The notes beneath the pieces were generated by a model, which saw only the letters and a list, made by a program, of their open reading frames with translations, was not told where the DNA came from and did no database searches. Below are positions 7,105 to 15,380 of a DNA stretch of 18,487 nucleotides, one piece after another. The position numbers and the translations under genes are program-made. Source of the stretch: Caulobacteraceae bacterium (GTDB lineage Bacteria > Pseudomonadota > Alphaproteobacteria > Caulobacterales > Caulobacteraceae). Location of the stretch: positions 1-18,487 of the forward strand of contig CANMXH010000018.1 of the NCBI GenBank assembly GCA_947501315.1, read 5' to 3'. Numbering within the stretch: position 1 is the stretch's first letter; the number at the start of each line of letters is the position of its first letter.

Positions 7105-8438
7105 TTCATCTCGATCAGGGCGTCCTCCCGCAGGTCGCGCATATAGCGGCGGCCAAGCGTGGCGAGGTTCTGACGAAACAGGCTGTTCTCGACTTCCTGC
7201 GGGTTGGGCGCTTCGGCTCCGCCGACCCGGCGACCGCAGACGCCCAGCAGGTGGACGCCGAGCGGGGTGCGCACCGGCGTGCTGACAGAGCCGACTTCAG
7301 CGGATCGGGCGACCTGCTGGAACTGTGGAGCGAGGTTCTGCACATCGGCCTCGCCCAGATCCGCACCCAACAGCCCCTGCTCGGATGTTGCCCGGGCCAG
7401 CATGGTGTCGCAGGTCAGCTGCGGGCGCAGGGACTCAAGCCGCTGGGTCGCTGCAGCGACCTCGGTTTCGGTCGCCGTGTCCGGCAGTTCGACCATGACC
7501 TGTTTGATCTGCACGAGACTGGCCGAGGCTCCGTCCCGCTTGTCGCGCATGTAGACGATGTAAACGCCGCCTTCGACCGGAATGGGGCGGGACAACTGGC
7601 CGACAGCCAGCTGGTCCAGAGCCTGCTGCAGGGCTGGTTGCATCGTTCCTTCAACGACCCAACCCGCATCACCCCCGCGTGTCGCCGAAGGCGCGGCAGA
7701 GAACTGCTGGGCCACGGCCTGGAAGGGCGCGCCCTGCACCATCTGCTGCACCAACTGGTTGGCACCGTTCAGCGCGGCCTGCTGGCCTCCGACCCGGGCG
7801 GACTCGATATAGATCTCGCCGATCAGATACTGTTTCTTGGTGGCAGCCTCGGCAACCTGCCGCAGGGCCGCGGCCACGGCGGAGCGGCTCACGCGGGCGC
7901 GGCTCTGGAACCGGCCGCCGACCAGTTGGGACCAGCCGAGCTGGGTCCGCAGCTGCTCGCGCAGGGTGCTGGGGCGGATGCCACCCTGGGCAAGGAATTC
8001 GACATAAGCGAGGGGGGTGGCTCCCACTTCCTGGGCCATCGCCGTGATCTCTGCCTGGACCTCTTCGTCGTTGACGACGAGGTCCTCATATTTTGTCAGT
8101 TCCTGCGCCTGCAGCCGCTCATCAATCAGGGCATTCAGGGCCTGCTGCTGGATGGCGGGGATGTTCTCCGGCGTCGGCTGGACCTGGGTCATGGCGATCA
8201 GCAGCAGCATCCGCTGGCGCAGGTCGAAGCCGGTGATGACGCTGTCGTTGACCGTGGCCAGGATGCCGTCGGACAATTGGAAGGCCGGTGCGGCCGGCTG
8301 CGGAACCGGCGCGGCCTCTGCCGCCGGATTCAGATTCCCCGCGGCGGCCGGCTGTGCCGCTGGCGCGGTCTGCGCCATGGCCGAACCGGCCAGGAGGGCG
8401 GCGATCGCCACGCCCGTCATGTAACGCTGCAAACCCAT
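7101..8438 (-). CDS. surA: Periplasmic peptidyl-prolyl isomerase/chaperone SurA
   Basis: A 445-residue secreted protein. A signal peptide ends at AMA-QT (about residue 22), followed by an Ala/Pro/Gln-rich linker (24-52). A SurA N-terminal chaperone domain (about 55-200) opens with DGILATVNDSVITGFDLRQRM. The first parvulin domain (about 204-300) includes FQAVAQQFSAAPSATRGGDAGWV. A second, diverged parvulin-like part is at about 305-405. SurA escorts outer-membrane proteins, LptD among them, to the Bam complex. The ATG at 8438 is supported by CAGGA six bases upstream on the coding strand. The gene is 81 bases after lptD and overlaps pdxA by four. Two cysteines, Cys343 and Cys401, sit in the second parvulin-like part and could form a disulfide. 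Whether either parvulin domain is catalytically active cannot be judged here. Confidence 0.9.
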   Translation of the reverse strand: MGLQRYMTGVAIAALLAGSAMAQTAPAAQPAAAGNLNPAAEAAPVPQPAAPAFQLSDGILATVNDSVITGFDLRQRMLLLIAMTQVQPTPENIPAIQQQALNALIDERLQAQELTKYEDLVVNDEEVQAEITAMAQEVGATPLAYVEFLAQGGIRPSTLREQLRTQLGWSQLVGGRFQSRARVSRSAVAAALRQVAEAATKKQYLIGEIYIESARVGGQQAALNGANQLVQQMVQGAPFQAVAQQFSAAPSATRGGDAGWVVEGTMQPALQQALDQLAVGQLSRPIPVEGGVYIVYMRDKRDGASASLVQIKQVMVELPDTATETEVAAATQRLESLRPQLTCDTMLARATSEQGLLGADLGEADVQNLAPQFQQVARSAEVGSVSTPVRTPLGVHLLGVCGRRVGGAEAPNPQEVENSLFRQNLATLGRRYMRDLREDALIEMK

Positions 8439-8497
8439 GTCAGTCCTGGTTCCTCAAGCGGCGCTGGTCCGGTTTTCTTGCCGGATTTCCGAACCGG

Positions 8498-8512
8498 GCG
8501 CCCCCGGGGCGC
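8498..8512. other. GC palindrome in the lptD-surA spacer
   Basis: GCGCCCC and GGGGCGC flank a single central C, a 15-base near-perfect palindrome in the 81-base gap between the lptD stop and the surA start. A second small hairpin, TCCGG and CCGGA, lies at 8468-8485. With no T-run after either on the minus strand they do not look like terminators; an mRNA processing or stability role is possible. They could equally be chance in such GC-rich DNA. Confidence 0.25.
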
Positions 8513-8519
8513 ACGGCCG

Positions 8520-10967
8520 TCAGCGCCCGTCGCTGCGTCCATACCCTGTACCGCCGAAAGTGGCGAGGTTTAGGCGCACAAAGACGCCTTCCGACGGTCC
8601 GGTCGGGCGGACGCGGGTGTTGTCGCGCCGGAAGCCGATCTCGAACCGGAAGCAGTCGTCATCGAACAACAGGGCGACTTCAGAGCGGGTGATAATGTCC
8701 CGCTCCAGATCGGCGATCCCTGATGCCGTCACGCCCCAGTTGCCATAGACGAACTGCTGACCTGACAACTGAACGAATTCATAGTTCCGGTTCAGCGGCC
8801 CGGCCACAGGGTTCGCACGGTCGATGATGTAGCTCACGGTCGCCAGATTTCGCCTGCCCCAGCGCCCGTCCAGCGCCGTCTCGGCCCGCCGGACCTGACC
8901 GGACGGATCCAGGGTGGCGTGACCCCAGCCGCGGATGCGGTCCGAAGGGGAGAAACTGCCCTGCACGACCCAGTCAGACGTCCGGGATGCCAGGCCGGTC
9001 GGATCATAGAGCCGCCCGGGCCCATCGGGTGCGGGTGTCAGGAAGTCTGGCTCCTCCTCCGAGCGATAGCTGCGGCCGACGAACAGACTGGCCTGCCGAC
9101 CCCCTGCCCAGCGCAGCGTTGCGCGAGCACCGAGCGTCGTGCGGAGTCCGCCCTCATGCTGGTCATAGCCCGGGAAGCGGTCTGTCCGGAACAGCGAACT
9201 CTCGTCCAGCTCAAGGGTCTGGCTGTCCTCGACGGGAATGCGCGGGTCGAGGTCCGAAGCAGTCGACGCGGACATCTGCAACATGGGCTCGAGAATCAGA
9301 TCGGCCTCGGGGCCCATGCGACGAAACAGGGGGTAGCTGATGTCGAGGCCCGCCGTGGCCCGGCCGCGGGAGATGATATCTTCTTCCAGTCCGGGCAGGG
9401 GTGGCAGGTCGTCGACGGAGTAGAGGTCGGCGCGAACATCCGCGAATGGCTCCCAGCGCACCCCGAGAGGAGAAATCAGGGTCCGCCGCCATTCGGCCTG
9501 GCCCGAGATCCGTCGGCTGTCGACACCGGGCAGGCCGGCTGTCGGGCCCGCAGGGATGGCCGCCGGACGCAGCACCGGGCTGGCGACATAGTCGCCGCGA
9601 AACAGTGCGACAGCCGATCCCCGCAGCCGCAGCCGTCCTCCGAGCACCGGCCCCGCCGGCTCCCAGCGAGCCTCGACCAAGGGGCCTACCACCGGCAGGG
9701 CCCCGTCAGCCTCAAACTCGTTCAGTGCCGGCGTGACAGCATCGAACCGGGTCACGCGCAGACTCTGCAGGCCGAAGGCCGCAATCGAGAGGTATGACCG
9801 GGCGGCCTGTCTTTCAGCGTACAATTGGCTGATCAGCCGCCGCTGATCCCCATAATAGAGTCCGTTGTCCTGATAGGGATCACGGATGTCGTAGCGGTCG
9901 AACAGGGTCTTGTCCGAGACGCGTTCGATCGTGAAACCCCAGCGCCAGGGTCCCTGCGGATCGAAACGGCCATGGCCCAGAAAATAGCTCCGGCTGGTGC
10001 GGTCGCCGTATTTGACGTTGCTCTCGGCATCGCCGTCGCCGTCGAGGTCGAAATCCCCGAAGCTGCGATCGTAGGTATAGCCGCCGCGGGCCACGACCAT
10101 TCCGTCCACGAATCGACGACGCCATTGCAGGTTCAGCAGGGGCGCGACGTCGGTGTTCAACTGCGGGCTGATCAGCCAGTCTTCGGAGGGCGAAACCACC
10201 CGAAGATAGGGGATCTCCAGGCTCATACCCCGCCCTTCGTCATAACTCGGGGTCGGGACCAGAAAGCCGGAGGCCCGTTCGACCGTCGGATCAGGATGGG
10301 CGAAGGCCGGCAGGTAGAAGACCGGCACGCCGCCCACCCGGAACACGGCGTTCCGGTACAGGACGGCCCGCAGATCCTCGTCCTGGACCACCGTCTCCGC
10401 CTGGATGGCGATGCTGGGCACCCGCGCGTTTCCCTCGGCGTCACAGATGGGGCAGGGCGTGAAGAGGGCGTAGTTCAGCTGGTTGACGTTCTCACTGCGA
10501 CGCACAGCCGTTGCTGCCATCAGGCTCGCGCCGTTGCTGAAGCGGGTGGCGAAATCGACGGCCGCCCCGGCCCTCAGATCGGCATCGAGTTCGAGATGGC
10601 TGGCGAAAACGACATTGCCTGCGGGGTCGCTGAACTCAACCTGCCGGTCTGCAGAGGCGATCCCCAAACCCAGATCATAGCTGACGGTCCCGGCCCGCAG
10701 GGTCGCGTCCCGGAACCGGGCCAGAACGCGGTCGGCACCGGTGCTGTCTGCGGTGATGACGTCGCCGGTCCGGACGGTGGAGTCCGCCTCGATATAGATG
10801 GCGTCCGGGGTCAGTCCGTCAGGGCCGGCCCCTGTCGTGGCAGCGGCGGCCGGGGCCACCTGCGCCAGGGCGTTTCCGGCAAGGAGGGTCCATGCGACGG
10901 CAGCCGCACCGGTCATAAGCCGGTAGCGCAAGGCTCCCAAATCGGGCGCGCGGCGGACACGCTGCAT
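8520..10967 (-). CDS. lptD: LPS-assembly outer-membrane protein LptD
   Basis: About 815 residues, an outer-membrane beta-barrel that inserts LPS into the outer leaflet. A signal peptide ends near GNALA-QVAPA (about residue 35). The N-terminal OstA/jellyroll domain (about 56-140) includes IYIEADSTVRTGDVITAD. The LptD core carries FYLPAFAHPDPTVERASGFLVPTPS. The long C-terminal barrel ends in FVRLNLATFGG plus a short tail. Mature cysteines are only three: Cys172 and Cys175 (CPIC) and Cys772, unlike the two pairs of E. coli. An Asp-rich stretch, DFDLDGDGD, sits in an early barrel strand or loop. I take the ATG at 10967; a GTG at 10979 adds four residues and neither has a clear ribosome site. Upstream lptG and lptF and downstream surA form one functional group with it. 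Confidence 0.93.
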   Translation of the reverse strand: MQRVRRAPDLGALRYRLMTGAAAVAWTLLAGNALAQVAPAAAATTGAGPDGLTPDAIYIEADSTVRTGDVITADSTGADRVLARFRDATLRAGTVSYDLGLGIASADRQVEFSDPAGNVVFASHLELDADLRAGAAVDFATRFSNGASLMAATAVRRSENVNQLNYALFTPCPICDAEGNARVPSIAIQAETVVQDEDLRAVLYRNAVFRVGGVPVFYLPAFAHPDPTVERASGFLVPTPSYDEGRGMSLEIPYLRVVSPSEDWLISPQLNTDVAPLLNLQWRRRFVDGMVVARGGYTYDRSFGDFDLDGDGDAESNVKYGDRTSRSYFLGHGRFDPQGPWRWGFTIERVSDKTLFDRYDIRDPYQDNGLYYGDQRRLISQLYAERQAARSYLSIAAFGLQSLRVTRFDAVTPALNEFEADGALPVVGPLVEARWEPAGPVLGGRLRLRGSAVALFRGDYVASPVLRPAAIPAGPTAGLPGVDSRRISGQAEWRRTLISPLGVRWEPFADVRADLYSVDDLPPLPGLEEDIISRGRATAGLDISYPLFRRMGPEADLILEPMLQMSASTASDLDPRIPVEDSQTLELDESSLFRTDRFPGYDQHEGGLRTTLGARATLRWAGGRQASLFVGRSYRSEEEPDFLTPAPDGPGRLYDPTGLASRTSDWVVQGSFSPSDRIRGWGHATLDPSGQVRRAETALDGRWGRRNLATVSYIIDRANPVAGPLNRNYEFVQLSGQQFVYGNWGVTASGIADLERDIITRSEVALLFDDDCFRFEIGFRRDNTRVRPTGPSEGVFVRLNLATFGGTGYGRSDGR

Positions 10968-11025
10968 GCAGGAAATCACTCTGAGGGGACTCGGATCCGA
11001 CCAGCCGGGGGGCTTGCCGGATCGA

Positions 11026-12156
11026 TTAGCCGTCTTCGGTATAGAACAGCAAGGTGAAGGCGGCGAGCGCCGTCAGCAAGGGCGGTAGCCACGCCGCCAG
11101 CCAGGGCGGGATCACCTCCGCCGACCCGAAGGCGGACGCCGCCTGGTTGACGAAGAAGAAGGCGAACCCCAGCACCACGGCCGCCACGCTCATCCGCGCC
11201 AGATCGCCGAGGCGCATCAGGCGCAGTGAAAAGGCTGCGGCCAGGATCGACATGGCCGCGAACATCAGCGGCGTCGCCAGCAGTTGCTGAAGCCGCAGGC
11301 GATAGGCGGTCGAGGAGAAGCCTGCGGCCTCGATCCGGTCGATCTGGGCCGGCAAGGACCAGAACGAGGTCGCCTGCGGGCGGGCGAAGCGTTCGAAGGC
11401 CTCTTCATCGGCCAGGCTGGAAGGAAGATCGAGCGTGGCATAGCGCACGGCGCGCTGGCCGATCTCCGCGCCGACGGCGTTGACCAGCCGCCAGCTTCCG
11501 TTCGACAGGGACGCCGAGTCCGCATCGATCCGCTCCGAGAAGGTCCGCATCCCTTCGGCGCCGTTGGTGTAGATGAAGAAGGTGACGTCCAGCAGCCGGG
11601 CGCTGGAACGGTCCTGACGCTCGGCCCGGATCACCATCTGGCGCGTATCGTCGCCCTCGCGGATCCAGACCGTCGGAACGGCTTCGACGCCGCCCGCCGA
11701 TCCCGACAGCCGCGTCCGCTCGCGCTGGAACAGGCCATCGGCCGAAGCAGCCAGCGGTCCGAGGGCTGAGACGGTGATCAGGCCGAACACCAGGGCCGCG
11801 CCTGCCGCCGGCAGCACAAATCGCCAGGCAGAGACGCCTGCCGCCCGCATGGCGATCAGTTCGCTGCGGCGGTTCAGACCGACGAAGGCCGCGAGGGTGC
11901 CGAACAGGAAGACGAACGGCAGCAGCTGGATGATCACCTGTGGCGACTTCAGCAGCATCAGGCCGAAGATCCGGGCGCCCGACAGATCGACGTCCGAGCC
12001 GACGCCCCGCGAGATCTCGACGAAGTCGATCAGCATGATCAGGGCGGCGATGACGCCCAGGGCGATCCCCAGCGACCGGGCCTGCTGCACCAGCACATAG
12101 CGTTCAATCTGGCCAAGCTTCAGCCAGGGCAGGACCGGCAGGGTGCGACCGGTCAT
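11026..12156 (-). CDS. lptG: LPS export ABC transporter permease LptG
   Basis: A 376-residue inner-membrane permease of the LptB2FG transporter, which extracts LPS and passes it to the LptC/LptA bridge. Three N-terminal helices (about 27-47, 62-92 and 110-133) are followed by a periplasmic beta-jellyroll (about 135-300) and three C-terminal helices (about 303-375). The segment NRRSELIAMRAAGVSAW (95-111) is the cytoplasmic coupling helix that contacts the LptB ATPase. The jellyroll includes FSERIDADSASLSNGSWRLVNA, a typical YjgP/YjgQ pattern. It is called LptG rather than LptF by its order behind lptF and by resemblance to YjgQ. Its ATG overlaps the lptF stop by four bases (ATGA), so the two half-transporters should be made in step. 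The gap to lptD is about 58 bases. Confidence 0.92.
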   Translation of the reverse strand: MTGRTLPVLPWLKLGQIERYVLVQQARSLGIALGVIAALIMLIDFVEISRGVGSDVDLSGARIFGLMLLKSPQVIIQLLPFVFLFGTLAAFVGLNRRSELIAMRAAGVSAWRFVLPAAGAALVFGLITVSALGPLAASADGLFQRERTRLSGSAGGVEAVPTVWIREGDDTRQMVIRAERQDRSSARLLDVTFFIYTNGAEGMRTFSERIDADSASLSNGSWRLVNAVGAEIGQRAVRYATLDLPSSLADEEAFERFARPQATSFWSLPAQIDRIEAAGFSSTAYRLRLQQLLATPLMFAAMSILAAAFSLRLMRLGDLARMSVAAVVLGFAFFFVNQAASAFGSAEVIPPWLAAWLPPLLTALAAFTLLFYTEDG

Positions 12157-13286
12157 GCGAACCGCCCCTTCAAACGCTCGAACGCCCCGCCGGCGGCACG
12201 CGGCCGAGGCTTCAGCGCCCGGAACAGCAGTCCGAGAGCGATCGCGGTGGCCAGGATCGGCAGCAGATACTGGAACACGTTCAGCCAGCTGTTCCAGGCG
12301 CTGGCCGAAACCACGCCGTAGCCGGCGACCCGGACCAGCAGGAACGCGCCTGCCGATTTGGCGATTCGCATGCCATAGCCGGTGCGGCTGAAAGGCCCGC
12401 CCATGATGGCCGTCAGCGCCATGGCCATGGCCATCAAGGCATACAGGGGGGCAGACAGTCGCAGATGGCCCTCGGCCATCAGCTCACCCGCCGGGCCGAC
12501 CTGCTCAAGGTCGCGCGGTGACGGATTGAACAACTGGGTCAGATAGAGGTCGGTCGGCTTGTAACGAACCCGCTCGGTTCCCCCGGCATATTGAGCCAGG
12601 GGCACGTCGTTGCGGCCGAACGAAAAATACTCCAGCACACCCCGCGAGGAGTAACGCTGCCAGGATCCATTCAGCAGCGTGAGATAGGGCTGGCCGTCGA
12701 TCTGGCTGAACCGCGCTTCGGCCGCGTCCCAGGTGGTAACCCGGTCTCCGTCCTGCAGATAGACAAACAGGTTCTTGAGCAGGCCGTTCTGCTCGATCTG
12801 CTGGACATAGACGGTGAGGCCATTAGGGCCCTGGACAAACTGCCCCTCCTCAACCAGCAGGGCCGCAAGGTCGGTGCGGATCGCAAAGGCCTCGGCACGC
12901 GCCTGTCTTTGGGCCCACGGCTGACCGACCGTCGTGACGACCAGGGTGAGGGCGGCCGCGATCAGGGCGATCCAAACGGCCGGGCGAATCGCCGACCAGC
13001 GCGTGACGCCCGAAGCGAAGACGGCCGTCAGCTCCTGCTCGCGCTGCAGACGCGTCAGTGCCATCAGGGCACCCACGAACAGGCCGATCGGAATGATGAC
13101 AGCCAGCAACTGCGGCACGGCCAGCAGCGTCAGCTTGATCATCACCCACACGCTCTGGCCGCGCTCGACAATGATTTCCAGCTGGTCGAGGCTCTGGCTC
13201 AGAATGCCGATCGCGGCCAAGGCAGCGCACGCGCCGACGACGGGACGTGCGATCTGCCGGAGAAGATAGCCTTGAATCAGGGTCAT
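12153..13286 (-). CDS. lptF: LPS export ABC transporter permease LptF
   Basis: A 377-residue partner of LptG in the inner-membrane LptB2FG complex. Helices lie at about 12-31, 49-77 and 100-120, a periplasmic jellyroll follows, and a second set of helices starts near residue 270. RLQREQELTAVFASGVTRW (79-97) is the coupling helix to LptB. The jellyroll has GLLKNLFVYLQDGDRVTTWDA, the place where family members read nvfvyd and similar. The open frame runs upstream to 13526, but that part is low-complexity and overlaps pepA antisense, so I use the ATG at 13286 giving MTLIQGYLLRQIARP, the family's normal start; its ribosome site is weak. It heads the six-gene minus-strand cluster and is divergent from pepA, as in E. 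coli. Confidence 0.92.
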   Translation of the reverse strand: MTLIQGYLLRQIARPVVGACAALAAIGILSQSLDQLEIIVERGQSVWVMIKLTLLAVPQLLAVIIPIGLFVGALMALTRLQREQELTAVFASGVTRWSAIRPAVWIALIAAALTLVVTTVGQPWAQRQARAEAFAIRTDLAALLVEEGQFVQGPNGLTVYVQQIEQNGLLKNLFVYLQDGDRVTTWDAAEARFSQIDGQPYLTLLNGSWQRYSSRGVLEYFSFGRNDVPLAQYAGGTERVRYKPTDLYLTQLFNPSPRDLEQVGPAGELMAEGHLRLSAPLYALMAMAMALTAIMGGPFSRTGYGMRIAKSAGAFLLVRVAGYGVVSASAWNSWLNVFQYLLPILATAIALGLLFRALKPRPRAAGGAFERLKGRFA

Positions 13287-13420
13287 ATACGGCAGGAAAT
13301 CGCCGGTTGCAGGCGGCGGGGAGGGAGAGCATCTAATACACACCCGGACGCGTAGTTGGAACTGCGCGCACTTGCACCATCGATACGGAGCCGGGGCGTA
13401 TCGCCCGGCGGGAGTTGTGA
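13287..13420. promoter_or_regulatory. Divergent lptF/pepA control region
   Basis: 134 bases between two divergent starts, so promoters for both operons should lie here. For pepA, TTGCAG (13307-13312) and TCTAAT (13332-13337) resemble -35 and -10 elements, but the 19-base spacing is long. Just before pepA, CCGGGGCG and CGCCCGG (13391-13408) form a hairpin around TAT, ending one base before the GGGAG ribosome site (13410-13414). I see no convincing promoter for lptF. That promoters exist here follows from the gene layout; the precise elements are tentative. Confidence 0.35.
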
Positions 13421-14896
13421 ATGAAGATCGAGTTCGTCGCGTCTGCGGACGCCGCTGAGGTTCTGGCTGTTCTGGTCCACGAGGGACGTGCCCTGGCCGG
13501 CGAAGGCCCCCGGCTCGACACAGCAACTTCCGGTGCGCTTTCGAAGGCGATGACCGCCAGCCGTTTTACGGGTGCCGTGAACAGCACCCTGACCGTCGCC
13601 GCGCCCGCGGGAGTCGACGCCGCGACCATTCTGCTCAGCGGTGCCGGCGAAATCGCCAAATTCGACGATCTGGCGCTCGAGGCCGCTGCGGGGGCCGCCT
13701 ACCACGCCGTGAAGCTTTCCGGCGCGAAGTCCCTGACTATCGATGCCTCCCACCTGTCGGCCGATCAGGCCGCCCGCGCTGCCTTTGCCGCCCGTCTGGC
13801 CAGCTACCGGTTCCTGAAATACCGCACCACGCTCAAGCCCGAGAAGACGCCGTCGATCGAGTCGATCCGGATCGTCGCGGGCGATGTGAAGGCGGCCGAG
13901 GCTGCCTGGTCCACCCATGCCGCCGTCGCTTCGGCGGTCGAGTTCGCGCGTGACCTCGTCGCCGAACCCGCCAACGTTCTCTACCCCGAAGAATATGCGA
14001 AGCGGGTGAAGGCTCTCGAAAGTCTCGGCCTCGAGGTCGAGGTCCTGGGCGAGAAGGAGCTTGAGAAGCTCGGCTTCCGCACCCTGCTGGCCGTCGGCCA
14101 GGGGAGTGTGCGCGACAGCCAGGTCGTTATCCTCAAATGGAACGGCGGCACCAAGGGCGAGCAGCCGATCGCCTTCGTCGGCAAGGGCGTGACGTTCGAC
14201 ACCGGCGGCATCTCGATCAAGCCGGCCGACGGCATGGAAGAGATGAAGTGGGACATGGGCGGTTCGGCCGCTGTCGTTGGCCTGATGCACGCACTCGCGG
14301 GCCGCAAGGCGAAGGTCAATGCGATCGGCGTCATCGGCCTGGTCGAGAACATGCCCGATGGAAACGCCCAGCGTCCGGGCGATGTGGTCATGTCGCTGTC
14401 GGGCCAGTCGGTCGAGATCCTCAACACCGACGCCGAGGGCCGCCTCGTCCTCGCTGACTGCCTCTGGTACACCCAGGACCGGTTCAAGCCGAAATTCATG
14501 CTCGATCTGGCTACCCTGACGGGCGCGATGATCGTGGCGCTCGGGTTCGAATACGCCGGGGTGTTCTCCAACTCCGACGAACTGGCGGACAACTTCCTCG
14601 CGGCGGGTCCCAAGGTCGGCGAGAATGCCTGGCGGATGCCGATCCCGGCCTTCTACGAGCGCCATATCGATACGCCGATCGCTGATGTGAAGAACACGGG
14701 CAACGGCCGCGCCGGAGGCTCGATCACCGCCGCCCTGTTCCTGCAGCGCTTCACCAACGGCGTGCCCTGGGCGCACATCGACATCGCTCCGACCGCCTGG
14801 GTCAAGGACAGCCGCAGCCCGACCGTTCCGGACGGCGCCGTCGGCTGGGGCGTCCGCACGCTCGACCGGATGGTCGCCGACAGCTACGAGTCGTGA
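13421..14896 (+). CDS. pepA: Leucyl aminopeptidase (M17 family)
   Basis: A 491-residue cytosolic dizinc/manganese aminopeptidase that removes N-terminal residues from peptides. All active-site positions are present by alignment to E. coli PepA: metal ligands Lys255, Asp260, Asp278, Asp337 and Glu339, and catalytic Lys267 and Arg341. These lie in VGKGVTFDTGGISIKP, WDMGGSAAV and the family signature NTDAEGRL. The N-terminal 170 residues are the variable macro-like domain, which in E. coli PepA also takes part in DNA binding (Xer recombination, carAB control); whether that applies here is unknown. The start is supported by GGGAG six bases before the ATG. holC follows after 22 bases, an arrangement shared with E. 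coli (pepA-holC-valS). Confidence 0.96.
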   Translation: MKIEFVASADAAEVLAVLVHEGRALAGEGPRLDTATSGALSKAMTASRFTGAVNSTLTVAAPAGVDAATILLSGAGEIAKFDDLALEAAAGAAYHAVKLSGAKSLTIDASHLSADQAARAAFAARLASYRFLKYRTTLKPEKTPSIESIRIVAGDVKAAEAAWSTHAAVASAVEFARDLVAEPANVLYPEEYAKRVKALESLGLEVEVLGEKELEKLGFRTLLAVGQGSVRDSQVVILKWNGGTKGEQPIAFVGKGVTFDTGGISIKPADGMEEMKWDMGGSAAVVGLMHALAGRKAKVNAIGVIGLVENMPDGNAQRPGDVVMSLSGQSVEILNTDAEGRLVLADCLWYTQDRFKPKFMLDLATLTGAMIVALGFEYAGVFSNSDELADNFLAAGPKVGENAWRMPIPAFYERHIDTPIADVKNTGNGRAGGSITAALFLQRFTNGVPWAHIDIAPTAWVKDSRSPTVPDGAVGWGVRTLDRMVADSYES

Positions 14897-14918
14897 GTCT
14901 CTAAAAAGGTAGAGCCGG

Positions 14919-15380
14919 GTGTCTGACGTCAGTCCCGAAATCTGGTTCTACCACCTCGAGCGGTCGACCCTCGAACAGGTGTTGCCCGGCCTGATGGAAA
15001 AGACGCGCGAGCGGGGTTGGCGGGCGCTTGTGCGTGCCGCTGATCCCGGTTTGCTCGATGAGATCGATGAACGGCTGTGGACGTATCGCGATGACAGCTT
15101 CCTGGCCCACGGTCGGGACACGGGGTCCGAGGCGGCAAGACAACCGATCCTCCTGACCGAAGGGCTGGAGAACCCGAACGCGGCTCAGGCCCTGTTCATT
15201 CTCGACGGCTCAGACCTTGGCGACATGAAAGGCATAGAGCGATGCTTCATCATCTTCGACGGACGGGACGAGGCCGCGCTGGCGGGTGCGCGGGTGCGGT
15301 GGAAGACCCTGAAAGAGGCGGGTGCGGCGCTGGCCTACTGGAAACAGTCGCCGGAAGGACGCTGGGAAAAGGCGGCCTGA
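14919..15380 (+). CDS. holC: DNA polymerase III chi subunit
   Basis: A 153-residue HolC-family protein. Chi links the clamp-loader complex (through psi) to single-stranded DNA-binding protein at the replication fork. The opening EIWFYHLERSTLEQVLPGLMEKTRERG is typical of HolC, as are RDDSFLAHG, QPILLTE and NAAQALFILDG. The later RCFIIFDGRDEAALAGARVRWKTLKEAG and the C-terminal YWKQSPEGRWEKAA also fit the alphaproteobacterial version. It starts with GTG at 14919; AAGG about ten bases upstream is the likely ribosome site, and no nearby ATG preserves the conserved opening. It lies 22 bases after pepA, almost certainly on the same transcript. An out-of-frame lipoprotein gene overlaps its 3' end. 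Confidence 0.93.
   Translation: MSDVSPEIWFYHLERSTLEQVLPGLMEKTRERGWRALVRAADPGLLDEIDERLWTYRDDSFLAHGRDTGSEAARQPILLTEGLENPNAAQALFILDGSDLGDMKGIERCFIIFDGRDEAALAGARVRWKTLKEAGAALAYWKQSPEGRWEKAA

Noticed and set aside
9825..11057. About 410-codon plus-strand frame opposite lptD
   Set aside because: It mirrors codon usage of LptD on the other strand, shows no signal, domain or ribosome site, and its neighbour frames (for example 7251-8573 opposite surA and 2198-3238 opposite mltG) have the same artefactual look.
13283..14776. Long open frame (about 497 codons) antisense to pepA
   Set aside because: It is fully opposite a PepA with an intact active site, has low-complexity Gly/Arg/Asp-rich composition and no recognisable domain. 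Long antisense frames are expected in GC-rich coding DNA.
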